64,000 nt of DNA from contig JADCRB010000042.1 in assembly GCA_021464245.1 (NCBI GenBank), forward strand, positions 3,579,914 to 3,643,913, given 5' to 3'. Source of the DNA: Carallia brachiata. Taxonomy: Eukaryota; Streptophyta; Magnoliopsida; Malpighiales; Rhizophoraceae. A program made the translations under genes and the position numbers. Below the pieces are notes generated by a model that was given only the letters and a program-made list of their open reading frames with translations, did not search any database and was not told the DNA's origin. Positions 50,570 through 61,098 of the stretch are shown here, in pieces. How positions within the stretch are numbered: the stretch's first letter is position 1; each line of letters opens with the position of its first letter.

Positions 50570-52079
50570 TTAAGAAAGTACCTGGCATAGTTCGAAGCAG
50601 GGAAACCAATTCACCGGATTTATTACCCTTGCTACGAGACCTTCTGTGGTGTCAGGCTTCTCTAGATTATCCTCCACATTCCCCTTATATCCTTCGAGTT
50701 CTGGGTGGATTTTTTTCTTCAATAGCTTCCTCATCACCTACACATTTCAAATATTTGATAAACCATGCAAAAATTAGCCCACCCACCAACCCCCCCCCCC
50801 CCCCTCCTTCCCACCAAAATTATTAAAAAAAAAAAAAATTGTGAATGGAAACGAATTTCCATTTGGGTATAGAATTTAGCCAATGCGATCTTCAATTCTC
50901 AAAATTTATGGTCTCTAGTGATTAAAGTTGATACTTTCCGAATTTCTCTGTCTGCCAACATTTTTCCTTTTAAATAACTAGTTGCGCATGCACTTTTTTG
51001 GTAAAAATATTATTTACCTGGTGTAGCTTTTTAATGGGACGTAAATCTTCTCGAACGTGAGGTATGAGCTTCTTGGCAAAAGATAGGCTATTCTTGGCAC
51101 GAACAACCGGCTTTTTACCTGGATTAGGCTCAATTCCACCGGAATCCGGCTTCTTTTTGATCTCATAATCAGAATCCGCCAGAAAAAGTTCAGCTAGTGT
51201 TACCCTTTCTGTATTCTTTTTCCTTTGGTCATTGGCAACACCATCATCATCATCAGCAGTCATTATCACATCAGAATTGACGGCATTAATCTCATCAAAG
51301 TTGTGTCCACTGTCCTCAAAAATGTGCTCAAATGTTGTCGACATCAGAGGGTTCAATTCTTCTTCTTCTTCAGCATTGTCATAATCCTCATTGTCGTCAC
51401 TATCTGTAACATCATCATCATCCACAAATTGTTGCACCTTTTCCTCTTCCTTTTCTGCAGTTTGTGTTGCTTCTTTTTCTTCTTCCTCTTGTTGTTCTTC
51501 ACTTTCCAGGATGAAATACTCATTCTGTTGGGTAAATGGCTTCATGGGATCAAAACCCAATGTGCCAATTGTTAAAATGCCATCTTTCCAGCCATCAAGC
51601 ACGTTGACCAGGGCTACTTGTTTCAGCAGAGCTTGCTTGTCAATGTCATTACTAGCTAAGGACTCGACCTTTTTAACATTTCGAGCTAAACCATCTGTCT
51701 AAAACAAATGATGTATAACCATTCCCACGACAAAAAACATTTTAAAAAAAAGATGAGGAATTATAGCTACAATTTTACTATCTCAAGCCTAAAAGTTAAA
51801 TTTGATAATGATTGTAACGCAAGCTATGTGAATAAACAACTAAAATTCAGTCATACAACAAGATTAGGCAAAAAATCCACTCCTACTTATTAGAAATCTA
51901 AGTTAGAGTTAGGCTAGCAAAAATCAAACCTTTGAGGTTTCCCTGATTAAATCTTCTCTGCACCCAATTGAAGATCTGTTCCCATAAACAGAAAAGAATG
52001 AACAAAAAATATCATTAGTATATCATTACTAGAATTACATTACAAATGAGGAAAAGAGGATCAGGCTATAAACCTTCAT
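50570..52079 (-). CDS. TAC1: TILLER ANGLE CONTROL 1-like protein (IGT family, four coding exons)
   Basis: Coding exons on the minus strand are 52079-52074 (only ATGAAG), 51975-51930, 51694-51018 and 50737-50570. All introns are GT-AG and phases agree, giving 298 residues. The spliced N-terminus is MKIFNWVQRRFNQGNLKDGL, followed by ARNVKK, the IGT-family domain I. VLDGWKDGILTIGTLGFDP at residues 49-67 holds the diagnostic IGT motif (60-62). Then come long Glu/Asp-rich stretches (about 80-155), ERVTLAELFLADSD, KNSLSFAKKLIPHV and, across the last intron, VMRKLLKKKIHPE. The order is that of plant TAC1. No LxLxL-type EAR motif of LAZY proteins is visible at the C-terminus. TAC1 promotes outward growth of branches or tillers and opposes LAZY1. 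The last 43 residues after HPE depend on reading exon 4 straight to its stop; a donor-like CAG/GTACTT near 50580 leaves a slightly different end possible. Confidence 0.93.
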
Positions 52080-52230
52080 GGTCTCTCAGCAACCTCTTGG
52101 TGATGAGTGAATTGGTAATTTGGAACGAAGGAAATAATGCTAAACCCATTTTTAGTCGGGGAATTCGGGAAATAATTTTGGGAGAAAATCTAAAAATCGA
52201 GGGGCCAAGTGGTGGAAGCCTTAAGTGATG

Positions 52231-52238
52231 ACACGTGT
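52231..52238. promoter_or_regulatory. Palindromic G-box upstream of TAC1
   Basis: ACACGTGT, a perfect G-box palindrome, lies about 150 bp upstream of the TAC1 start codon. G-boxes bind bHLH (PIF-type) and bZIP factors in light and ABA responses. TAC1 expression is known to respond to light in other plants, so a role is plausible but inferred. Confidence 0.45.
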
Positions 52239-52360
52239 CCAACAAGGACTGGGCCTTGAATATAGCTATGTTTTTGGGGTGCATGCCATGTTTGAGGTTG
52301 GGTCTGTCTGGCTTGATCGATGCGCCCAAATTCTCCAAATAATGTGCATAATAGGACTTT

Positions 52361-52753
52361 GATATACGAATACGGAGGACTATTGTACTGTTATGTTGTG
52401 TAATTTTAGTTGTACTATTTCTTTGTAACTTTATGTCGTTGGAAATCGTTACCGGGCTTATCTTGTGGATTTTCGTTGTAAGTTTACCGCAGTATGGTGT
52501 CTGCTGTTTTATGCACTTAATCCGACTGATTTCAATTCGATAAGTACCTACGAAAGAGGTTTTGTCGAGACGGACTTTAAGTTCGGTTGATTATTAGTCA
52601 TCTGGACTATGACAGTTGTAGGCCATTGGTGTCATTCTTTACTCCTGTTTTGTGCAGGTTCTTTCCGAAATTTTGTGGCGACTTATGTACGAATTCACAT
52701 TTATGTAATACAATAGTTTTCTTTCGGTCAAAAAAGATATACGAATACGGAGG
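52361..52753. mobile_element. 5'-truncated LINE-type insertion with 18-bp target duplication
   Basis: GATATACGAATACGGAGG occurs exactly at 52361-52378 and 52736-52753. The 357-bp insert (52379-52735) has no frame of note, ends TTTCTTTCGGTC plus a short A run, and is less A+T-biased than its surroundings. The pattern of long exact target duplication, 3' A tract and missing 5' part is that of a non-LTR retrotransposon 3' end inserted recently. It sits about 300 bp upstream of the TAC1 start codon. Confidence 0.75.
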
Positions 52754-53014
52754 GAGAGAGCTGAAGTGGAGAGAGACATAGATACTTTTTTTTTCACATT
52801 ATCAATAGATATGTTATTGTACATCAATTTTAATTGTATTATACTTTATAAATTTTCTTAGATTTACACTTAATTTTTTTTTCAATTTATAATGTGTAAT
52901 ATAGCGAAGTTTTTAACATGCGACAAACTTGTTGGCAAAAGTATCTCTAATTTATTCCGTCAGTCTCGTCTGCGTTCTTCTATCATTTCTATGCATAATA
53001 TAGGGAAAAAGTAA
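52754..53014. other. Distal upstream region of TAC1
   Basis: No element or gene recognised. Ordinary A+T-rich sequence. Confidence 0.4.
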
Positions 53015-53185
53015 ACTTCCATAATCGGATTTTGCTCAAATTACAATAAGTGTTCTATTTTGTGCAACAATAGCATTCTTTTTTGTAATATGAAAAATCT
53101 ATATTTTTTTTTGTTAAACAAAATGACTCTTATTACACAAAATAAAAATCTTGTTATAATAAAACAAAAACTCGATTGTAGAAGT
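53015..53185. repeat. 171-bp fold-back MITE
   Basis: ACTTCCATAATCGGATTTTG at the left pairs with ACTTCTACAATCGAGTTTTT read inward from the right end. The pairing continues through ATTTTGTG words for about 70 bp per arm at roughly three-quarters identity. It is almost loopless and non-coding. Confidence 0.6.
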
Positions 53186-55878
53186 GTAATGACACCCTAA
53201 TATATATGTGCAATACTGTGCTCTCCTGCATTTTGGCCATTGCTGACGATGAAAGGCTGCTTCTTCACCTAACCCTACCTAATCTCTTTCCTTTTTCGTT
53301 ATCTAGCAGACAATATTTTAACCTCATCCGCTTCGTCAATTTTTCTACTTATCGATAGGTTCGATTTGTAATAATTACTTGGGGGAGGATTGAATCGATA
53401 TTTTACCGATTTATAATTGGTTAAAGTGATGATGGTGTTTCCACGGGTGAATTTATAGTGATAGTACTTCATTGAAGAGCCTATAACTTTTACGAGGTTG
53501 TATATAATGGATGACCATCTTTATGTTTGGAAAGACATTTTTCACCAACCCTGGGCCAAAATAAATTTAATAGGGGAATTTTCATTTTTGGAGCTGCAAA
53601 ATTCAGATCCAATTTTTTATCTATAACAACGGTAAGTGAAAGAAAAGTTTGGTATCAATTAGCTGACGCTTGCTCAACTTGCCTTCATCTAAACCGAAAA
53701 GAGAGATATTTTTGTATTCTGTGAGGTACAGACGTAGGTCTTCTCTTACGACAATAGTTAGTACATCCGGTTTGCAATGCAATACATGCCTATCTTGCGC
53801 TCAAATCCCTTCTGCGCAAGGATTGGAGGCAGAGTCGAATAAAACAGTTGGAACAAGTCAAGCTACTACATACGACGAAGTAGACCGCTGTCAGATTAGT
53901 TACAAATTAGGATTTAGGACATAAGCAGAATTTAGACTAGTTAAGTCATTGTTTGATACTGTTTCAATATTAGATTAGGAACACATAAAGTCTATTAGGA
54001 CGAGAAGTCATAATCTATTGTGTGGCTAGTGAATATATCTTGTTAATTAGTATAATCAGTGAACGTGACTGATCACTAAAAATTGTAAGTGTTATTAGTT
54101 GAGAGATATAATTAGAAAGTGTTTATCAATTTTTGCGTGTGGTGTTTTTGAGATCAATATAATTGATTTCAATATAATTAGTTTACAATAGTACGAAACC
54201 TAATTGAAGTCCAATGATAACAATGATATACAACAACATCCTGATAATATTCAAATTTAAGACTTATTAGTCGGCACATTAACACTTGCTACCAAACTAG
54301 AGCGGAGAGTGATAGGCACCAAGGTCTCTGGACAATCCTGTTGCGCGATGCTTAACATCCTAGTTCATTGTTCGGGGTCGAGACACGACTAGCTAAGAGA
54401 CATTTCAAGTGAAACCCAAAGTCTCCATTGGATCAGGGAAGGCAGGTTACTAATTGGCAGAAATTCAAAGTTGCATGTGCTCCTGTTTTGTCGCTTTGTA
54501 CACGTGGTATCCTCAATTGGCCGTCAATTTTTGCTAACCGTTTTTAATATAGTGAAAAGCTTATGACGAGGGGGATTAGTCATAAATCAACCAGATTGTG
54601 GGTCTCGCTCAATATATTAAAATATAAAACATTAATTTTAAAATTTTAATTTTTCTGCCCAAAATAATTGAATTTGAAACTAAAGTGATAAAAATACACA
54701 ATTTGGAACAAGAACTATGCAACAAGATGTTATTATACGTTTTTATTTCACTTGTTGCAAATTTTAATGTCTTTATTAAAATTGACTGTTTTTTTTTTTT
54801 TGGCAAAAACGTGAATATTTAAAAAAAATAATTTTTAAATCAATTTTGACTTTCGTCTGGATTAATCCTCTAGCTATGTACTCAAATCCATTTAATTTTA
54901 TCAGTGTCATTATCCTTCTGTCATCTTATTCTGAAATCTGGAGGCTAGCTTTCCAAAGGGCCAACGGCGCATAGAAGATCAAATGAAAATGATGCTCAAG
55001 TAGTGATTGGCATCCAATAAATTGGCCTTAATTTTGATGAATGGTATTGTCAATGTGCTGCTGTTATATAACCATCACCAATTTGTCTAATTGTAGAAAA
55101 GATAAATAATTAAAGGCAAAAAGTATATCTCTCGGAAGAAAAGTTGCCAGAAGAATTTTCATAATATAACTAATTGGGAATTTTTTATAATTACATGTAT
55201 TCATGAATTCATTGTATAACAAAAAAAATAATAATTTTTTTTTATGGAACTTGTAATTAATGTAATTACATAATGAATCCATGTTATTGCGTTATAGAAA
55301 TTTTCTCCGGAAATTTTCTCCCTATGTGTAATGGAGCCCTCAATTAAAACCCTGTAACTAAAACTCACGCACGGCGACAAAGCATGGATGCTGTATAGAT
55401 GCTTTCTGTATGTTTAGAGTCATAGCTGGAAATTCTAATTCTCCCAAGGATGCATTGCCCATCTTTATGCTGATTGGAGCCAATACGTTACAATAAATTC
55501 ATTTCCCATCAAGGGATACTTAATTTTGCACAAATACCAGTTAATTAGAATTTGCTTTGGGGAAGGGGGGGTGGAGGACGGGAGGAATCCAACATATATG
55601 TGATGTAGGATGAATTATGACGCTGACGAATAATTTAAGAATTTACTTGAAAAATAGAAAAATAATGGGAATTTATCTGTAAAATACGTAAGAATTTATC
55701 TGTAAACAAACGAAAATTACATTTTTTAAAAAATTTAATATCAATTATTAATTCTTATAAATACACTAAATAATAAAATTGATACTGAAATTTATATATA
55801 AAGCTAGACTAACCTGATCAACTAGGAATAGAATTCCAACAGACTAAACTAAGTAGGAATATAACTTTTAATTGATTC
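53186..55878. other. Intergenic DNA, no gene recognised
   Basis: The moderately balanced block at 53640-54120 contains two overlapping short plus-strand frames (53527-53924) without similarity to known proteins. Its AGTGTTATTAGTTGAGAG and GATCAATATAATTG words give a weak impression of an LTR. The remainder is A+T-rich filler. Confidence 0.4.
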
Positions 55879-56159
55879 TAAGGGTCCGTTTGTTTATAGT
55901 AAAATATTTTATAAGAAAAAATTTTCCTCATTTTCAGCATTTGTTTCATATACAATGAGTAGTCAATGGAAAATTTTGAGAAATTTGAGGAAAATTTTGA
56001 AATTTTCAGGTAAAATAACTTTTTAAATTATTTTCTAAAAAAAAAAAACAAAGTTTGCTTTAAATGAGTAATAAGAGAAAATCATTATTTTCACTAAAAA
56101 CATTTTTTCTATAAATTTTACAAAAATAAATTATTTTTCAGCAAACAAATAAATCCTAA
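55879..56159. mobile_element. Tourist-like MITE with TAA target duplication
   Basis: TAA at 55879-55881 and 56157-56159 flank a 275-bp element. It starts GGGTCCGTTTGTTTATAG and ends with the inverse of GGATTTATTTGTTTGCTG. The inner sequence is rich in GAAAATTTT words. It is a different terminal family from the copies at 28.9-32.1 kb. Confidence 0.65.
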
Positions 56160-59100
56160 GTAGAAAATATTTTAAATAATATAATATCTAATCTAATAAA
56201 ATATAAAACATAATTATGAATATAAAAATTAACAAATTTCTGAATAACATGAATTTTCTTTTTTTTTTCCCATCAATTTTTTTTTTCGGGAATGTCATCA
56301 AACACAAATGAATTGAAAGAGTCTCTTAAGACATCTTTAGTTGAAAATTAAGACTTTTATTTTCCAAATTTCTGTTCTAGATTAGGAGGTAAGGAAATTT
56401 TATTAAAAAGAAAGGGCTACTCATGTTTAACAAATAATAAATAAAAGAATTGAACGAGATGCAAAAGTTGATTGCTTCGTGGTTATTTGATTTCTTTTGT
56501 TCAAAATTCGAAAGAAACCTTATTTGGTAATTATGCGGCAGAAATCTTGTTCCTCTCGTTTATCATTTCCTCCAAAGAAAAACAAAACTTTTGCTTTATT
56601 ATGTCTTTTTTTTTTTTAGTTAACGATGTTAAAAAAGTGAGTGATTATTTTCATAATTATAAGTTAAAAATATTTCATAACATAATTTTAATGATATATA
56701 TTATTACTCTAATTTTAATGAGCTGTTCTTATTAGGGTGATACACGAAGCATCAATTTTCAAGCTGCACATGCAAGACATGGCATTGCACCAACGAAACC
56801 CAAACACCCCCCCTCCCCCTTTGGGGGGAAAAACAAAGAAGGTTGATGCTGAGCTTATTTGCTGGCCACCATGTGGTGGCCAAGAGAAGTATCTAATTGT
56901 CTCATTATGGTTGTGGACCAATACAAGTATCTCATTGACTCATTGTGTGTGCTTCGTTCTTTGCTTTATCAGCCTGGGGGGGCCGGAATAACAAGTAGGT
57001 ATAATAAAATATATATTTTATTAATTGGTAAAGGATTTTTGCGAGTTGATAGGTAGGAAATGACAGAAATTTTAAGTTCTAGAGGAAATAATTGGACTAG
57101 ACCTCTAAACCCACACTGATGTTTTAAATAATCTGAAAAAAAAATAAAAAATAAAACCGAAACTGAAAACACTCCGCATTTTAGAATACATAACTTTTGC
57201 CCAAAATTTTTTTTTTTTTTAAATGGAAGAGTGAGAGTGATGCCTCAATAATTCTGTTAAAAACATTGGATCTTGCCTAATGATACGAACAATCTAATAG
57301 TTACGACACGGCTCACACTAAGAAAAGTAAGTTTAACAGCACCTATTAATCAAGTTTCAGTTAATAACGCTCAAATAAAATTTTTCACATGAAAAAGGAA
57401 TGCTCTTAATCAGCTAGACCATGTGTGGTTTTGCCAAAATGTTTGTCTGCTCAGCAGAGATATCATGGGGCCAAAAATTAATTAGACCCAATTCGTATTC
57501 TCCAACTTTCAGACTTCCATAGCATGTGATCAAAAAATCAAGATCAAGAAAATGTACACAGCAACGAAGTCTCGAACAGTTAAAGATAGGCTGGAATTGT
57601 TATTTTGTTGTGGAGGCCCAACTGGGGAGATCGGACCAGCATTCACCGTCCTCCTAGACTTATTAGAAACTAACTGGGCCACTCCATTCTTTTTTTTTTT
57701 TTAAACAACGGGCCACTCCATTCTGATTGATGTAGAGAGCTCCCCCCAACAGGAGCGATACAATTGTAGTTTATGAAGGTCTGTTCACCTTGGGCCCAAT
57801 CACTCACGTCCCGACCCCAGCCCAACTAGGGAAGCACGTGACCGTGTCGCAACCTTTGGAGTCGTTTTTGAAATTTGAACGCGCATCTTTGAAGTAAAAT
57901 TTTTCATATTTCTCTCATTAAAAAAATAAAATTAATAAACACTTAAATTAAAATAAACTTACAATGAGAAAAATGATGCACAGTAAGTATAAAGTGATAT
58001 AAACGGTGAGATGTAAAAAATGTATTGAATTTAAAATAAAAAAATTAATTAATAGATTTTATTAGATAAATCATATGTCTACTCTTACATTGTCATGTAA
58101 TAAAACTTGTCAACATATATACTATCCAAGAACTAACATAGTTTTTTTTTTTTTTAATAAAGTTTATTGGCAATGAAAGAGGAGACATGTGCAGTGAGAA
58201 TATAGTAATATAATATGTTAGATTGTAAAAAAAAAGTATTAAATTTATATAAAAAAATTGTTTGAACGAAAATTATAAAAGATATATTGAATAAATATAT
58301 ATCATTAATTAGACTGCATATTTTTTATCTACTTTTTTTTTACAATGTTATGCAGTGAAACTCAAGTTTTTTTTTTTCCCCTAATTTTTTTAACTAATGA
58401 CAGCGGCTCATTTGTATAGGCCTCTATTGATCCTATTCCAATTTTCGTCTTAACGAGATCTGTCAAAAATCTAAACCAAAATATGATTTCTGAATGTGAA
58501 GTGAAATTCAAATCATGGACTTGAGAAGACCTTCACTTACAATCTTATATACACGGGTGTAATCTTATATACGGGTGTACATTAAACTGCCCAATTCATC
58601 CAATCAAACCAATCTGATCAAAACCAAATCAAAATTGCTAAAATCGCTTCTATGAATTGGTTATGATTTGTAATTTAAGTAAACCGCATTCCATGATTTG
58701 GTTTCGGTTTTAAAGCCCAAAAACGAACCGACCGTCATTAATATCAATGTCTAAATTTATTTTATGAGATTTAGTGTTTTACTTTTATAAGTTGTAAAAA
58801 GAAGTTGAATTATATTTATTGGAACATGGTAATGCCATTACTTTTTCAATTCATAGGCTGCTTGTCTCCGGGTGACCTGGTCCTATTTAGATTTTAGAAG
58901 GAAATAGTGCCCGTTAGCATTGTATTGATAAGAAGCCTAAGCTATGATAACAGTAAAAATCATGTTAAAACTAATTGGGAAGACATGTTTAATCTTCTTG
59001 AACAATTGATCAACATTGTCAACTCCCCCTAATCTTTTGAAGTGTTTAAAGTCCTTCCATTTCCATTCTAGTTAGTAATTGTATATTTTTTCGTCCAATT

Positions 59101-59652
59101 ATACATCCACTGGCCAAACCATTTGCATTTGCTGGTAATCGAGGATATCGAGGAGGCAGCTAATGACTTATACTACATCTAGTGACACTTAACAAATTAA
59201 GTTTAAAGGTAATATAATTCAAACTGCCATATCAATCAAACCAACTCGTAATTACCAACTGCCAACGACAATTCGATTAGTTTCACTTTTTATTAGTTTG
59301 GTTATAGTTTTAAGAATTTTCAAACCGACACCAATATTTAGTTTGAATATAAGAAATAAATTGCTCCAAACCGATCTGCGTACACCGTATTTATATATAT
59401 ACACGAGGTGAAAGAAATAAATGAAACTTTGCATCAATTTAAAATGAAAAGGGGGAAAGAGACACGTAGTAATTTATTTCGCGTAGCAAACACAATCCGA
59501 ATACAAAGCAACAACCCGATGGCCCCATAAATGATCTTATGCATAGTCCCTTAGCTACTTTAGATAACATAAAGCATTGAACAATCTTGAGATGGACTCT
59601 CACCAAAAGTGGAACATTAACAATGAAGAATCATACTGCCATCATCAATCAA
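56160..59652. other. Intergenic DNA, no gene recognised
   Basis: Frames at 56472-57172 overlap on both strands without similarity to anything known. A 20/18-bp tandem repeat (AATCTTATATACACGGGTGT then AATCTTATATACGGGTGT) occupies 58541-58578. About 58575-59392 may be one more transposon remnant, because the end words GGTGTAC and GTACACC face each other and the interior is full of AAACC and GGTTT words, but I found no target duplication. Confidence 0.4.
57676..57724. repeat. T-tract micro-insertion with exact 15-bp target duplication
   Basis: GGGCCACTCCATTCT is exact at 57676-57690 and 57710-57724. The 19-bp insert is a pure T run followed by AAACAAC. The exact, high-complexity duplication makes this one of the clearest examples of the class. 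Confidence 0.8.
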
Positions 59653-61098
59653 TCACTTATTATGTTTATTCCTTAACATTAACACTGTAGCCAAGATGTG
59701 CTTGAACTGAAACCGATTTCTCTCTCCCGCTCTTTTCTTTCTGTCAAGCGTATGATTAACTTTGGCGGCCATTGCACCACGATCCTTAACATTGAATCCA
59801 CCGGCGGCCGCCGCGGTTGGCTTTCGAGAAAGAGAAAGGTGCACCCCAGGATCATGGTGAGTGCATGAAGATTGGAAAACAATGGAATTGTTGACCCCTT
59901 GCACATTGCTGTTCATGAAGGCGCTCATTGGTGGTGCGTTCACGGCCATTCCTTTGTGGTTCTTGTCCTTACTCACATTGGGATTCTTTTCTTCATCGCT
60001 GCCGCTCCTGCTGCTGCTGCTGTGGTTACCCCATTCATGGCCATCGGTTTTGGGATTTCCCTTCTTGTGGAGATGATGAGAATTGCCCTCAAACGCATTT
60101 TTCTTGGGAGAATGGAATATTTCCATTGAAGCACCTTTGTTTTCTCCAGCAATTGTGATCACCCTCATGCCCGCCTCTTCAGAATCTGAAGAAATTTTCT
60201 TGCCATGACCTTTTGATCCCCTTTTTTCAATCTCTTTGAGGTGTTCTTCCTTGCGACTGTCTGCGAGATTCCTGTCTAAATCACTGCTTTTGAACCATGG
60301 CCACCCAGTAGACTTGCCTATAGTCTTTTGAACCACCACAGTTTTCTGTTCTGCTTCTAATGGGATCTTGAGTTCCAGCTCTGCATCAGATTTTATTTGA
60401 GAAGGTGGAAGAGTTAAAGGAGAAGGTGGTGGAGCGGTTGGCTTGGACTTAGGTGACTGAGGTGGGGTTTGAACAGCAGGAACCAGAATGGTTTGTGGAG
60501 ATGATGCGCGAACTGGAGAACTTGGCACTGACGATGTAATTGGCGCTGGTTTAGCAACTGGAGAAGTTGGAACTGAAGAAGATGGAGCTGGCCTGGGGGC
60601 AGGGGAGCTTGGCACAGATGAGGAAGTTGGGACTAGTTTAAGGGCTGGAGAGGATGGAACTGAAGATGTCCCCGCCGGAACACTGGACTTTACAGGGGAT
60701 GATACAGTGGAAGCGGTAGCGGCTGGAGGAAGCACCACTGAAGGTCGGGCGGGAGAAGACGGCAGTGAAGCAGCAGGTGCCCTGGAAATTGGGGATCCGG
60801 GAACTGATGCAGTCCCATTAACTTCTCTAGCAGCTGGGGGCGGTGGAGCCGTTTCAAAACTCGCAGCAGGTGGTGGCAGGGAGGGAACTGGCGGGGCTAA
60901 TATGACAGCTGATGGTGGCGGAACAGGCTCTTGAGGTTGAGGTGGAGGTGGCTGAGGCGGACCAATTGGCCTAAATGCAGGTCGAGCAAGGAATGGCCGA
61001 GGCTGGGGAAGAGGGGCTGGGGGAGCAGGAGCAGGAGCAGGACGGACTACGGATGGCAAACGGAACCAGGGACGAGTTGGGGGTTGGTTTGCTGCCAT
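59653..61098 (-). CDS. Proline/serine-rich protein of unknown function
   Basis: An uninterrupted minus-strand frame from ATG 61098 gives 481 residues; the GTG three codons upstream is not a eukaryotic start. The N-terminus MAANQPPTRPWFRLPSVVRP is followed by a proline-rich segment (about 20-130). Next is a Ser-Pro repeat zone with degenerate units such as SSVPSSPAPRPAP and SVPTSPVAKPAP (about 130-225), then a charged middle with QKTIGKSTGWPWFKSSDLDR (about 260-285). The end is basic: DRKKRAGERNRFQFKHILAT and VLMLRNKHNK. No signal peptide or membrane span is evident, so despite its composition it is unlikely to be a secreted cell-wall protein. Database names such as 'vegetative cell wall protein gp1-like' usually reflect only the proline content. 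The two ends look conserved in type, which argues for a real plant gene. Function unknown. Confidence 0.75.
   Translation of the reverse strand: MAANQPPTRPWFRLPSVVRPAPAPAPPAPLPQPRPFLARPAFRPIGPPQPPPPQPQEPVPPPSAVILAPPVPSLPPPAASFETAPPPPAAREVNGTASVPGSPISRAPAASLPSSPARPSVVLPPAATASTVSSPVKSSVPAGTSSVPSSPALKLVPTSSSVPSSPAPRPAPSSSVPTSPVAKPAPITSSVPSSPVRASSPQTILVPAVQTPPQSPKSKPTAPPPSPLTLPPSQIKSDAELELKIPLEAEQKTVVVQKTIGKSTGWPWFKSSDLDRNLADSRKEEHLKEIEKRGSKGHGKKISSDSEEAGMRVITIAGENKGASMEIFHSPKKNAFEGNSHHLHKKGNPKTDGHEWGNHSSSSRSGSDEEKNPNVSKDKNHKGMAVNAPPMSAFMNSNVQGVNNSIVFQSSCTHHDPGVHLSLSRKPTAAAAGGFNVKDRGAMAAKVNHTLDRKKRAGERNRFQFKHILATVLMLRNKHNK

Noticed and set aside
51225..51702. Plus-strand frames of Ser/Phe-rich composition
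   Set aside because: Antisense of the acidic GAA/GAT-rich exon 3 of TAC1.
58574..59392. Possible 820-bp transposon with GGTGTAC/GTACACC ends
   Set aside because: The inverted words are only seven bases, no target duplication matches, and the interior shows no clear second-order symmetry.
59861..60934. Several plus-strand frames, including a 148-residue Gly/Glu/Ala-rich one
   Set aside because: They are antisense shadows of the proline/serine-rich gene; the repetitive GC-rich codons keep the opposite strand open.
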